This document shows positions 10,619 to 23,050 of a DNA stretch of 64,000 bases, in pieces. The translations under genes were made by a program, and so were the position numbers. Origin of the DNA: Pseudophaeomoniella oleicola (lineage: Eukaryota > Ascomycota > Eurotiomycetes > Phaeomoniellales > Phaeomoniellaceae); assembly GCA_003868215.1 (NCBI GenBank), contig QWDQ01000014.1:428800-492799 (forward strand), given 5' to 3'. The notes beneath the pieces are model-generated. The model saw only the letters and a list, made by a program, of their open reading frames with translations, was not told the DNA's origin and did not search any database. How positions within the stretch are numbered: position 1 is the stretch's first letter; the number at the start of each line of letters is the position of its first letter.

Positions 10619-13600
10619 ATTGGTTAGAGCTGAGCGGTTGCAACATAGGGTTGCCCTATATGTCAAATCACGAATTCATGACTTTTGTGTTTTTTGTTCA
10701 AACAGTCCTCGATGTTGCCGACAAATAAATTTTTGGATGACGTTCAATGCTTATCGATAACGATTCAACTCGGCCCGACGCGGTCCAAGGTACTATCACA
10801 CTTGCAGACGATGAAGACTCGAGATATGTTATGCTCGCTAGGTCGATTGGCACCGTCTCATATTCAAGAGCTCGACGAATAGGGAGGGAAGTTGGCCAGT
10901 GCTGGATCTTCCTTGGATTGCTTATCTGCTAATGGCGATGTAAATATGATCCAGCGTCAACAAAAGGCAATGGAGCGTTCCTCTTAAGGTTACCTGAGCA
11001 AGCCTAGAGGCATTGGTCAAAGACATGAAGCCGCAGACTTTATCGTTAATATTATTACCAGTTCCTTCGCTAATATCGAACCATCATGCTCTCATGTGCT
11101 CTCTTCCGACCAAGCGCATCATTGAGCATTGTGGTCGCCTGGGCAGAAGGGAGTCGCTTCTCGAGGTGATCACCAAGAGGTCCAAGTGAATTCTAGAGCA
11201 TTTGCAGCAAGGTATAGCCCGAAGACCCATGGCTTGTATCCAACGCGCAAAGAGAGCGCCTCACGTGGCTTCAGGAGCTGCTGGGATTAGTCTTGCAGCA
11301 AAATTCTCGATTTCATCAAAGTTAGCGCTCGTTTGCAATACACTCGAGATCAATTCAGCACGTTAGGTATTCTTCTACAGCAGCGGGCCTCTGTGCCTAC
11401 GGCCGAGAGTTCAGTAGGCTCTGTATTGATGAGGTGGGATATAGTTCCATTCTTCGTTGAGTCATTCCACTCGCTATTGCCAACTTGAAAGCTCAAATAA
11501 GGAAATCCCAACACCTGCGTATAGCTTTTACTGACAGTCATCTTCATTATGTGATTTCTCTAGCTTGGCCTCCTCACCTCGACAGCTCTCGGGACGATGA
11601 TCATAGCAACCCTGTTGGATCAATCATAGGGCGTAGAGCGGAAACAATCAGCTCGGGAGGCCTAGATGGATCGAAAAGCAAAGGGTACGAGGCATGCAGA
11701 TCGCGGTCGAGGTGACTCGTAGTGATATCCAATCAACGGCGAGTGTAATACCAGGAGCTCTACATGCCAGCAACTCTGCACAATCGCATCATTTCTCGTT
11801 CTATACAGGATGGCTTGAGCTGGTTATCAATCAGGCAGATCCCGCATGATCACTGCTTCATCCGACGATAAGGCATTGAGCTCTAGAATGACTGGGGTAT
11901 GAAACCCGATGATGCAGACGGCTGGACGACCAAGGCATTTCGCTGTTCACATGAAGAATGCAAAAGTTGTTGTCTCCTCCTATCTGATAAGTTGATGACA
12001 ATATAATCATACCGATATGATTTCCTCCCGCTGTCACAGCTCTGCTTGAGTAGCAGTTAGGCTTACGATGATTGGGTAGACGAGGCCAGAATCGGACCTC
12101 GATGCCTGTTCAAGTTCCTTAAGAACGTTGATATTGAGACACGTCCGGACGTGTCTCAGGTACATGAGCTCCGACATATCTATGGGGACCGCCGAGCCGC
12201 CTCTCGCCGCTCTGCTTTGAAGCCTGAGCAATCAACGACTAATTCTAGATTGCGGCCGAGATATTCCCTGCTGGATTGTTCACCTAGATTAGACCTATTC
12301 GAAACAGGGTTTCCCTATCGACACGCAGGCCGGCCGTTGAAACTGCACGTGGTTCTCTACTACGTCCGGATGGCACAGTATTGCGTACCATAGTAGTAAG
12401 TGTCTCATTTGTACTGGGGTGTTTGTGTGATGCCGAGCTTGACTAGAATCATCACAGTAAGCTATTCGCAATTCTCCGTTCGGAGTGCATACTGCAAGTT
12501 CATGCAGGTTCCATGCTGCTGTGACCGGATAAACTACTAATTACGATAGGAAGATGTGATCTATCGAACATCAACGGCTTATCAACCCTCCTGGTGAAAC
12601 ATCGCTTCTTGTTTTGGAAGAAGATGTGCAGGCTGCAATTGCCACAGGAAGGCTTGTCCACAAGGTCACATCCCACTCGGCCCAAGAGCTTACAACTATG
12701 CGAGATGCTATAAGACCACGATTTGCCTGCCTCGCTGCAGCATGTTGGCAGCGTGGAAATCCGGCAGCTCGCGCCTGAAATGGGGCTTATCGCCTGCACT
12801 TCCGGCCTGTGCGCTACTTAAACGAAGCCAGGCTCGTAGAATAGAATTTTCCATCCCTGTTGACAGCTCGTTTACCTCACGACTTCCTCGCTAGCGACGA
12901 GCTCTTTTCCCCTTTCGACTGAGCCATAATTAGTGATGATGCTTACTCTATCCGTGACAATTGGATATCTACGGGTCAACGGTTAAGAGCCACAGCGAAT
13001 CGAATATCGCTCAAGCCCCGGAGGTCAGCAATGATACCCTTTGCATTTCTGTGATTGAAGGCTTGATCCTTTTCGACCTCGACATGGGAGCACAAGTTCT
13101 TACTGTTGTGGTATGGTGCTTCCGAACAGTACTCACGTTGATTAGTGCTGTACTTCGTGAGAGGGTCTAGCGAGGCTAGATCCGATCGAATTATCACTGG
13201 CGTGTACGCCAAATGGAACGACGGTTTTAGGGAGGACCCATATCATCGCTCGTGGTGTCCTACGCACACACTAAATCGTGCTGCTTGTCGTACTGTAGTC
13301 AGGTACCACTGGACCTATCGAAGCTAAGGGGCTTTAAGGTACAGCAGTCAGGTAGTTACAAATCCGACAATAACATGGACAGGCAAGAACTCAGAAATGG
13401 TTATGATTGTTTGTGACGAGGCGAGCGAGATGATAGTGTTTTCAGCAATCCATAGTCTTGACAAGATCGACGAAGGGTCACTGATTAGCAACTGATAGGC
13501 GTGCATACCTAGATTGAACCCAACCGTGCCTGCCAATCACGGACTGTCGGACAAGTAGACAGGCGTCTGAGGTCTGTGTGTATTAGCAGCCACCGTCGCA

Positions 13601-15191
13601 CATCTTTTTTACGTGATCGTGTTGGGTCCAACTCCGTCGTGACCTTAACTAGCTATGCTCAGCCGACAGAAATATTTCACTGATCTACTGTATTCTCTCC
13701 CCTGTAGTACTACGTAGTAATTCCCTCCCAGCTACAGAGTATTCTGGTCCGAGGAAGTAAAATGATCTTAAGTCCAGATAATTAGTACGCACCAAATGAA
13801 GCTGTAATATACTACGTATACCTGCTCCACGGCTTCAGGGAGCTTCCCGTGCACGAGCTGCAGGCAATCGCCGCAGGGCCCCCCTAACGGACTTTAGCTA
13901 TGGAAATCATCCGTAGTGATCAACTGTCAATCCTTACGTTGTACATCAGAGGGATCAAGCCTGTGCGAGCAACGGAAGCAACCCGTCTGGAGTACCACAC
14001 GGTAGAATACAGATCCTATTCTAGTCTCATGATTAACACAAACAGTCAACCTGAAAATGATCTTGAGATGCCATCTGGAATTGACGCCTCTGTAATTAGG
14101 TACTTTACTAAAGTCTGAAGATCTCAGAATCCTTCACTTATGAATAGGAGGAGACCACCTTGGACGGGTAGCTTACCTTCCGTTAGGTACCTTACGTAGT
14201 ACAGTAACCACTCCGGACATCCATCTCCATCCCCCTAAGGATAAGATGTTCCAACTCGATTACCTTTCTGGATGTCTCGCTTGTACCTGAGGCTAACGGC
14301 GACCGTGCTGGTGAGGGATTCAAAAGAATGCTTCTGTAAGTTACGTGTGAGCGAGCGGGAGACGGGCTCCTCGGTAAACTACCTAGTACCTAGTACTTTG
14401 TACGATGGACTCCGTACAGTAGCCCCCCAATGCCCCGTCTCCATCACATACTACCTTAGGTACTAGGTATTGTGACTTGGGCGTAGATGGCTCGCTGGCT
14501 CGCTGGCTGGGTATCCCAGGTAGCACTATGAGGAGCTAACTATGCACCGCTTCACGCCCCTCAGACGCTTTCCGACCCATGCAATCTCAATGTCCGTCCA
14601 TCTCACCCTCTTTTGGGCTTAATGTCCTCCACCTCGAACATGGTCCCCCGTCAACTTGATTCTCCATCGCCTGTTGCTGTCTCCTGAATCCCAAGCTCCA
14701 TCTGACTATCCCAATCCATGGCTTACCGACCTGGCGCGCTGGGTCCCTTAATGTATTGCAATTAATGCTCCCAACGACCTGAACGACTGGCTCAGTGTTC
14801 ATCTCCCCTCCCCCCTTCTCCTACTTGCTGTCGCTGTCGCTGTCTCTTGATCTTTCATTTTTAGTTTTTGCATTGGGCTCTCGTTTTGTGTCTTGATACT
14901 TCGAACCACTCCTCGAGGTCTGCAAGTTCTCGGGTCGTAGCAGTTGTTTCTTCAACTGTGACCCTCGATAGAGATCAATTGGTATGTTACAGTTCACCCT
15001 TTGTCTTAAATATCACGGTTGCGATGCGTCTCATACACCATGTGAGAAGTGTATTTCCAGTCGACCAGCCTTTGTCATCCAATCCTACCTTGTCCTGGCC
15101 GAACTGTCAGCCAATGAACGCGCTCAGTGACATGAAACTAATGTTCGATTTGACAGGAGACCGGAGAGAATAAGAAGACTCCCTCGGCGCG
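10619..15191. other. Gene-poor 4.5-kb region
   Basis: I found no intact gene. All open frames are under about 100 codons and lack recognisable domains or coherent intron signals. The 10.9-12.8 kb part has moderate GC and a few codon-like stretches broken by stops (for example near 11270-11350 and 11900-11960 on the plus strand), so an old decayed gene is possible but not shown. Palindromes occur at 13708-13719 (TACTACGTAGTA) and 14185-14192 (AGGTACCT). From about 14.8 kb the sequence is leader-like DNA of the downstream DENN gene. Confidence 0.6.
14982..15156 (+). other. Probable 5'-UTR intron of the DENN-domain gene
   Basis: A donor GGTATGTTAC at 14981-14990 (GT at 14982) and an acceptor TTTGACAG ending at 15156 enclose 175 bp, just upstream of the ATG at 15192. 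The sequence in between contains scattered stops and out-of-frame ATGs that splicing would remove from the leader. This rests on splice signals alone. Confidence 0.45.
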
Positions 15192-18114
15192 ATGGGCCCA
15201 TCTTTGAGAGACCATTCATCCTTCGTCAGGCCCTCAACCGGGAACCGACCGACGACGAGGGATCAGGGCGACCACTCCCTCATTGTCCCTAGCCGTACCT
15301 CCTCGCTCCATTCTCGTATCACGCAACCAATCCCGTCGACATTGAACACCAAGCCAACACAGAGGACACCGAAGACATTAACCCATGCATACATGGTATG
15401 TGGTGTTGGCCGTGAGCCTGCCCAATGGGTGCGCGCTCCACAGCCCGCTCAAGGCAAGATTCAACACATGAAAGGTGCTGTAGGACAATTTTGGTTGCCA
15501 GAGATACTGGGAAGCTCTCCGAGGTTGGAACAGGACAATGATATCGCCAGAGCTCTACATGCTGCCATGAGGGTGAGAACTGACCGAGCGACAGCTTCAC
15601 GTTGAATCAGCAGCTGATCTACTCATAGGCATGTTTCCCGCACGATGTTGAAATCTGCACTGGGCGCAGTCAACCGCACTGTGTGCATCATTCGTTCGTT
15701 CTTCAACAAGATTCATCGCACACCCTCTACGGTATCGCTCTCCGCGTTTGGTCGCGGGCCGATGAGAAGCGAGCAGAGACAATCCGGGATCTGCGACGTA
15801 GGACAGAGTCCGACTATTTCGACCAACCTGACGAGACCTACTGGATTCCTTACTGCTTGAGCTTCTTATCCAGATATCCTCTCTACAACCTACTAGGTGA
15901 CTACCTTCGAGGGATGTGGATTCATTGGAACAAAGCCACCAACCTATTTCACGCCGAAGAAGTCTCCCGAATCCTGAGCTTCCCGGCGCCACGATTGAAT
16001 GACTTGGTTCGAATTGATATGAAAGATTACGCGCTCTGTTATCAATTCCCATCCTCGCCCACTGGCTTTCAGAATTTCGCCATGTGGCCTCTCTTTACGT
16101 GTCTGTCGATTCCAAACGTCGTTGGCGTCATTGAAGCGGCTGTGTCACCCACTAGGAGGATCATCTTTGTCAGTCACTATCCAGCAATTTTGACAGTTGC
16201 TGCTGAGACTGTGCGCTTCTGTGTACGTGTGTACGAATGGAGCGGCCTTTATGTTCCTGTAGTACATGCTCGCCATGCAAAGGACCTGGTGCAAGAGCCG
16301 GGTCCGTATATTTTGGGCATCACAGCTGAGTGCCGGTCACTGATCGCAGCGCCATCAGACGCTCTTGTCGTCGACCTGGACCGCAACTTTGTTCTTACCT
16401 CGAGCCCACCGAATATCTTCACTCCAGGACAGAGGACTAAGATGATCAGCCGCCTTACGCAAGCCATGAATGGCGAAGTGACCCCATCTGGTGTCCCGCA
16501 GCACTTAAGATCTGCTTATGGAGGTGGAAAGCTTATCCCGGCTGGCCAAATCATTGTCATGAGGGGGGAAGTTGAGAGCGTGCAGGACCCTGCTTGGTGG
16601 AACCAGGATGGTGTCATGACCGTAATGGATCACGTTTGCGAGAAATTGGTATGTACAACAACTTGTCCAGTCGTGGATCCTCCAAACTAACACTCTGCTA
16701 GGGCCGCAACACTGGTGTGAAGGCCATCTTTGGTAGCTCGGTGAAGAAGCCTCTGATGACGAAGGTATCAATGCGTCACCTGAACGAGATCGTCCGCGAG
16801 CGCAACCAGTACTCTCGCGATGCTATGGAAGCATGGCAAGACTTTATCAACCTCAAGGGTCGCATGGACACAGAACTTGCAAAGGTCTCGAAACGCAGCA
16901 ACTTCCTCGAACAGGAACTGGAGACCTGGAAATCCCAATTCCTCAAATTCCAAGCATTTGCTGAGCAGCTTAACAAGGAAGTCTCTGAGCTGCGTGTCAA
17001 GATCGAGGGCCACAAGCGTGAGAACCGTCGTCTTACAGGTCTCATCGATCAACAAAAGGATGATGTTGCTCGTCTTACTCTTCGTCTCTCTGGCACGGAG
17101 AAGCAAAGAGATAATGCGCTTGAGGCGCTTGTTCTGCAACAAGAGATTGCTGAGGATTTGGAGCGTGAGCGCAAGAGAAACAGGAAGGAATTGGCTGCCC
17201 TTCAACATACCAACAACGCGATCGGCCGCCAACGTGATGAGGCTCAACGTGTCGTCGTGCATCTGCGTACCTTGATTCATGGACAGACACACCACATGGA
17301 GCACATCATCCGCAGCTTGAGTTCTGCTCCGGAGCTGAGTGACATGATCCAAGAAGGGTTTGAGGAGGAGGCGGATGACGACGTTGATGAGCCCTCTGCT
17401 CCAGTCCCAGAAGCGACTACGAGCCGCCTTCTCAGCCCGTCTCCTGCACCCAGCGATGTTCACACAGCTCCAGAGGTCGAGTCGCAGCTTCTCGCCAACA
17501 GAAAGAGCAAGCGTTTCTCAACCTTGAGCTTCTCCAATGTCGCAGATCGTCTTCTTCGCGACAAGACTGACGCTATTGCTGATATAATCCGCAATATCAG
17601 TGACCAATGTGCTGCCGCCGTCGAAGGCCTCCAATTGGCTCGCAGTGCGGAGGAGCAAGAAGAACTTGATCGAGACGCTAATGGGGTTGATGGTGCCACC
17701 CTTGTCGACGAAGCTGGATCTTCGCATATGACAGGCCCGGCATCTGAAAACGGTGCCGAGTCCACCACCGGCACTGTCGATGACGATCACGAAAATTCTG
17801 GGTACCTCACCCCATCCAACCGTGCATCGTCAATTCCCCCAACGCCAGATCTAGTCCACCGATCTTCAACTGCGATGTCTATGGCATCCAGCAACGCAAC
17901 CTCAAATACCATCTCAGAGTACCAAGCCAACAGAGACCGAACAAGTCTGCAGGTCAACCCGAAGATTGTCGAGGATGATGATGAGAACGCTCACGAGGTC
18001 CAAAGCGAGAGTGGTTCGATCAGAGACGCTGGTATGGTTGGTGCCAGCAAAAAGCCCGTGATCAATTCCGGAGACGAGAGACCCGAGACATCAAGGACAC
18101 TGGTTCAAGCTTGA
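15192..18114 (+). CDS. DENN (AEX-3) domain protein with C-terminal coiled coil
   Basis: DENN domains are guanine-nucleotide exchange modules for Rab GTPases in membrane traffic. Exons are 15192-15572, 15629-16648 and 16702-18114, giving 937 residues; introns are 56 and 53 bp. The first splice joins ALHAAMR to ACFPHDVEICTGR, the second joins VCEKL to GRNTGVKA; both junctions keep the frame. uDENN begins near residue 64 (THAYMVCGVG). The cDENN core includes PNVVGVIEAAVSPTRRI, VPVVHARHAKD and PYILGI. Residues of about 485-650 are heptad-rich coiled coil, followed by an acidic, Ser/Thr-rich tail. The first 60 residues are low-complexity and the ATG choice is the least secure part. Fungal DENN proteins of this layout are common; the Rab partner is unknown. 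Confidence 0.9.
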
Positions 18115-19892
18115 AGCTGCCACCCAATTTTGTGTTTCCCCATTTACGAGTGAAGTGTTTGAACAATGCAGCGCAACAAATCAGCAAGCGAGTTGGAAAG
18201 TGCAAGGGACAACGCCTTGATTCGAGGGGGTTCAATTCTTCTCTTTTTTTCTTTTTTAATATACACCAAATATCAGTCGGATTTCTAAGTCAGATCCATT
18301 TGTTTTCTATACTACATCAACCTAGCCTTTGCAATTTGGGCCAAATCATCCAATCTTCTGTGTCTCTTCTCTCCTCCCAAAGCCGCTGCTGTTTTCTCTC
18401 TCTGCCATAACAATATATTCTTCTTCCCTCCCTCCGAGAGAGCTTTTTCTCCCTCCCCCAAATCAGGCGTTTTCGCGCCTCCTCCTTCTATCAATTGTTT
18501 GTTTGTTTCCATGTAATGTACCTTATGTACTCTTGGAAATCTCTCACACACACACACAGAGAGAGAGAGAGGGGATGAGACTCTTTCCTTCACACTATTC
18601 ATTTCCTGTCTTTTATCTTCCTTTTCATTTGGATAAGTTTTTTCAAGGATCAGGAATACCACGGAGGACCAGGGTTTTCTTTTTCGACGACGTTGGTTTT
18701 TAAGATAAAAGGTAAGGTAACCTACTAGTCATTTGAATAGTATCATTATATTTACCTGGTTATATATTTTCTCTTCATGATCATGAAAGCAGCAGCAGCA
18801 GCAAGAAGAGATAAATGGCTTCCGAAGGCGAGTGATGGTAATTAGATTAATTATGTAATTAAAGAGTTAGGTAGGTACTCAATAGTACCTAATTAGGTGG
18901 TAAGAGAACCAAGGTTGAAAAAATTATACCCGTCTATGATTATGTGTTCTACCTACTTATCCTTTATCTGATGTCTAGATCTATATATATATAAAATCAT
19001 GTTTTCCAGTAGGTAGTCATCATCGTAAACCAAATCCATCTTCATAATAAGACGTCGAAAAAAAGGAGTGGCGTAGGTAGTAGTAACTGAGTAATATTAC
19101 ATACCTACACACATATAAAGAGGAATACAGTATGCATGTACACAAAACAGTTCCAATTCTCTTTCTGTTTGATTTGATGCAAAGAACTCAGTGGGACCTT
19201 CATTTTTTTCTTCTCTGGATCTTGTTTTGCTGTCCTTCTTTTATTGTTGTTGACCTCTTGTTTCCATTGAGTACATACTTGTGTGTATACGACCGATGTT
19301 GTCGAGTTAGAAGTTTGGTACTTGGAAGTTGGAATCGGTCCGGTCCGGTCACGAGCATTGCGTTGTCGCTGAATCGCGTCTTCCTCCTTCCCCCCCTTCT
19401 TGTCTTCTCACATACCTACATACACGCTCTGTCTCATTGTGTGAGTGTGTTGTACCTATCCATAATGTATTATAGGGTACTGAGAACAGAGTAGAGGATG
19501 CAGCTTGTGATAGGCCCGAAGGAGGTAGTGGCGGGGGAAGGAGCAGCAGTCTAATCAGACGAGGGTTGAGTTTTGAGATCGTAGATGGAGAGGCTTCCAG
19601 TCTCGTAAGGAAGTGGAAGACATGGGAGGAAGGATGATCTGCTTTTTCCTCTCTTCATAACTTGGCTGATGGGACTCAGTATCTGGTGAACGTCTTGTCT
19701 TGCGTACTGGCTGTTGTGTCTGGCTGGCGACGGCGAACGGGGAACGATTTGTTCTCTTAGGGTCTATTCGAATGAACACCCATGGCCGATATCGTTATCG
19801 TTGTAGTCATCATCACCATCTTCGGGACCTCATCGTCCGAGAACGTGGAATTCGGGTATGGAGCTCGACAGGGAGTAAGAATGTAGGCCAAT
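18115..19892. other. Convergent intergenic region, pyrimidine-rich
   Basis: This is 3' UTR-like DNA with CT-rich tracts, a (CA)n/(GA)n microsatellite at about 18543-18572, and AT-rich DNA at 18.7-19.1 kb. A 120-codon hydrophobic frame at 19132-19494 has the Phe/Leu-rich composition expected of T-rich non-coding DNA and is not called. Confidence 0.65.
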
Positions 19893-20351
19893 TCACCTCC
19901 GCACCAAACTCAACTTCCTCAGCCTCCTCGTCGCCCTTCCGTTCGCCGATGTGGAAGACGACGACTCCTTTTCCTGATGCTTCCTCTCCAGATCCTCGCT
20001 TGGACTCGGTGGCCCCTCGATCCGCTGCGCCTGCGCTCGGGCTCCGAAATCGAAATCAGCGTCGGGACCGGAGAATGGAGATCGTGATGTCCCTGTGACT
20101 GCAGTGCTGGACAACGTCGGAGTCTTCAGACCACTGCTGCTGCGGCTGCCTGAGCGGCTGTCGGGTGATTTGCGTTGAAGCTTCTTGGGAGTCGCGAGAC
20201 GGACGGGTATGTCGAGAGAGATGCGCATTGTTGTGGGGTGTGGCGGTGAAGGTCGGTGAGCAGCGGAGAGACTGTTGTCGGGAGATGTACTCGAGGGGGG
20301 AGGCGTGGAGGATGATAACTCAAAGAGTTCTTGAAATTTGGACGCTGTCAT
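19893..20351 (-). CDS. Small low-complexity hypothetical protein
   Basis: A 152-codon frame reads from the ATG at 20351 (MTASKFQELFEL) to a TGA at 19893-19895. It is Ser/Pro-rich, with one more ordered stretch (MRISLDIPVRLATPKKLQRK) and a basic end (TRRLRKLSLVRR). I do not recognise a family. The frame continues upstream to an ATG at 20441, but the shorter start gives the more protein-like N-terminus. A second minus-strand frame over the 3' third is also open for about 85 codons and reads EEVEFGAEVNWPTFLLP; it lacks an ATG and no convincing splice site links it to this one. The model is therefore tentative, and the 3' end may be wrong. Confidence 0.45.
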   Translation of the reverse strand: MTASKFQELFELSSSTPPPSSTSPDNSLSAAHRPSPPHPTTMRISLDIPVRLATPKKLQRKSPDSRSGSRSSSGLKTPTLSSTAVTGTSRSPFSGPDADFDFGARAQAQRIEGPPSPSEDLERKHQEKESSSSTSANGRATRRLRKLSLVRR

Positions 20352-23050
20352 GACCTCCGGTGTAGTGTGTGGTCTTTGACAAAATAGTAGGACTGTATCG
20401 ACGATGCTGACAGAGACGATGCGGGTGAGTGAGCTTTTCAAGCGAAGGCGAGGGAGACAGGCTCCTTCTTATCGTCGAGGATAGGTAGTAAAGAGGTGGC
20501 TTATGAAGCAATTTTCGCCGGATGGGGATATGATAAAGGGGGTAAAGGTTTGAATGAAGTTCACCGCAATCAATGTAGTGCAACGACGAAAGTTGTGGAT
20601 CGTACCGAACAAAGCCGGAAACAGACGGTAACCACTGGGGTGGGAATCACAAGATCAGGAGAGTATGTCAAATACTTTGACTCGCAAAACTAAAGTTGGC
20701 TTCAGACGGAACAGATGAAGAAGTTGAAGAAGTTTGGATAGAAAAGAAAGAAAGAACAGAAGGATGGGAATCAGAAGGGAGTCATGGCTATCTGTCCAAC
20801 ATCCTAACATCCCAAGTGAAAAAAGTCAGGTCGTCACGATATGTCCATGTTCGGCCCAAGAAGTGGACCAAGTACCCTGAGTCATCAGGATTCGAGGTGA
20901 ATCGTACTACGTATGCCTACTATTTAGTACGCCAACCTGTGTCGCCGAGTCTCGTCGTTTTGCGCAATCCAGGGTGGCAGTCCAGTCGTCTTCTTTTTTT
21001 TTCCCACTGCGCGACAAGAACACGAACAACTTGAAGTAAAAGGGAAACGATCAGCAAAATGGGTAAGAGAGAGAAAGAGAGGGATTTCTCAGGGTCCCAG
21101 ACTAGGGGGACGGGTCTCGACGGGGGGCCGAGGGGCACTTGGTTAGGGGCCTTACTACCTATTAACTTAACCCGATAGGTAAGGTAGAGACCGAATCCAG
21201 GGTCTCTTGGAGGGGCAATAACCCAATGACGTCGCTGACTATCCGATGAGCTTGCGTTTACCGTAGTCGCCAACGATGGGCGCGTCTCGAGTGGAAAAGA
21301 CAGAGATCGGCCAGTATGCCCAACGAACCGATGAATCGGATCCCTATGATCGACGTTGGAAGCATGTATGACCCGTTTTCTTGGGTCTTCGGATAGGCAG
21401 GCACCTCAGGCCCCTCGAGCACCTACTGCATACAACGTACAGCGGTACTGCAGGCACCGACTTCTTTTTGGCTGTAGCCCGGCCAGGGGCTCGAGGGGGT
21501 ACGTACACCAGCGCTACAATGTCTTCTTGCTGAACTGATACCCTTTCACCCGTCCAATTTCTATATCATTTCTCTTCAAGTTCCAGCGGTGAAGCAGCAT
21601 ATGAATTAGTACTGTAAATAAATTCACCTCTTTTATGATTAGAGAATAAGGACCTTCGATCGTCGACCAGAACCCAAGCAATGACCACAATCGAGGGTCT
21701 TTGAAGAAACGGGAACCAAGTGGACTTGATTTACTACGTTAGAAAGAGGGCTGTGCTATAATTAATGATGTACCACTTGTGAACAAGGCGGGAATAGTGG
21801 GCTTTCACAGAGGACGACCTGACACGTTCTCATGCGCTCAACGGTTAACATCGATTAGGTACGTCCTTACTTACAGATAGTATTGTTAATTCGTCTTCAC
21901 ATGAATCATGAGTTCAGTGAAGTTACCAAAAAGCATCATCACAAAAATGAAGCCATAGGTACACATCTCAACCACCATCCTACTCACTGCACTCTACTGC
22001 CCCTCCCTTCCCGCACTCTACTAGGTATGTAAGTTTTGACGATGACGCGCGGATGCTTGTCGAAAGACGGCACATCATGAGCAGATCGATCCCGTCGACG
22101 GCCGGGGGGTGGGTGCCCTTTATTTAGTGGTGCGATTAATTATATCAAAGAAGCAAATACCAAGGTACTAGGTACCAACCAATTGATGATCGGATGAAAT
22201 GCACCAATACGATGATCGGGAGTAGAGCAAGTAGGTACCTTAGTACTACTTGAGATAGACACACGCGGCGTCTTTTATTCGTTGAAGGTTCTACAAATAA
22301 CACGAATGACATAGTAAGTACTAGGTAGGTACCTAGTAAGAAGAAAAGAAGAGAGGAGATTGGTGGTGGTATGCTCAATAGAAATGGTACCAGGTAAGCG
22401 TCGAAGAGGGAGCGGCCGAGTGGTTAGCAATCGGTGTGAAGTCAATCCCACAGCTCGACAGTAGAGAGAGGATGAGAGGGGCTCTTGGGATTTTCTTGGG
22501 GTCTGGATATGACGTCTCCATAAAAGAGGGCCCGAACGACAGGTCCGCTTTGGGCCGCCTCAAACAAAGGCCCAGATCAAGTTCTATATATGGAACTCAT
22601 GCTAATATTTCTAATATGATAGATGTAAGCTCTACCTTGGTATGTAAGCTCTCGCCGCTGCCGCACACTTCCGATATTGTTGACTGTACATCCCAAAGGA
22701 AGGCATTGCAATAGGGCTTCTCGTAACCTGCTCCGGCGTTTCGGGCTGAAGACTTGCGAGGTCCCCAGGCGTTGGAATGATTTTTGGTAGGCGGGAGGAG
22801 AGGAGTCCTATAAGACCAAGTTGACTCTGGTAGCTCAAGCAGTCGGGGCTAGCGAGCTAGAACTGCTGTCGGAGCTCACCGTAAGTGAAGTCACGGGTTC
22901 CAGGGCCCTGGGTAAGCGGTCTTTTGTGACATCCAAGGCACACGTTAGGTAGCCCAGTCTGCTATAATCCCCCACACCGGCTAGAGTACCTAGTAGGGAA
23001 TGTGAGATGCAACGTTGACCGCATTCCTTGACGCCCAATGCGTGTTGCTG
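20352..23050. other. Intergenic region upstream of the hypothetical gene
   Basis: No gene is supported in 2.7 kb. It contains a purine-rich stretch (about 20.7-20.8 kb), AGGTACCT palindromes at 22233-22240 and 22327-22334, and a tRNA-like D-arm fragment at about 22409-22426 that does not extend to a full tRNA. Confidence 0.6.

Noticed and set aside
14868-15173. 101-codon ORF upstream of the DENN gene
   Set aside because: It spans the likely 5'-UTR intron and has no DENN similarity.
16768-17463. 231-codon antisense ORF in the DENN gene
   Set aside because: It mirrors the codon bias of the sense coiled-coil region (Leu/Arg-rich shadow).
19132-19494. 120-codon hydrophobic ORF
   Set aside because: Phe/Leu/Tyr-rich composition follows T-rich DNA; no domain, no start context.
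20696-21034. 112-codon ORF in purine-rich DNA
   Set aside because: Non-ATG start, Glu/Lys-rich from purine bias, no family.
22409-22470. tRNA-Leu/Ser-like D-arm (GGAGCGGCCGAGTGGTTA)
   Set aside because: No matching acceptor stem, anticodon arm or TTCGA loop follows at the right distance; at best a fragment.
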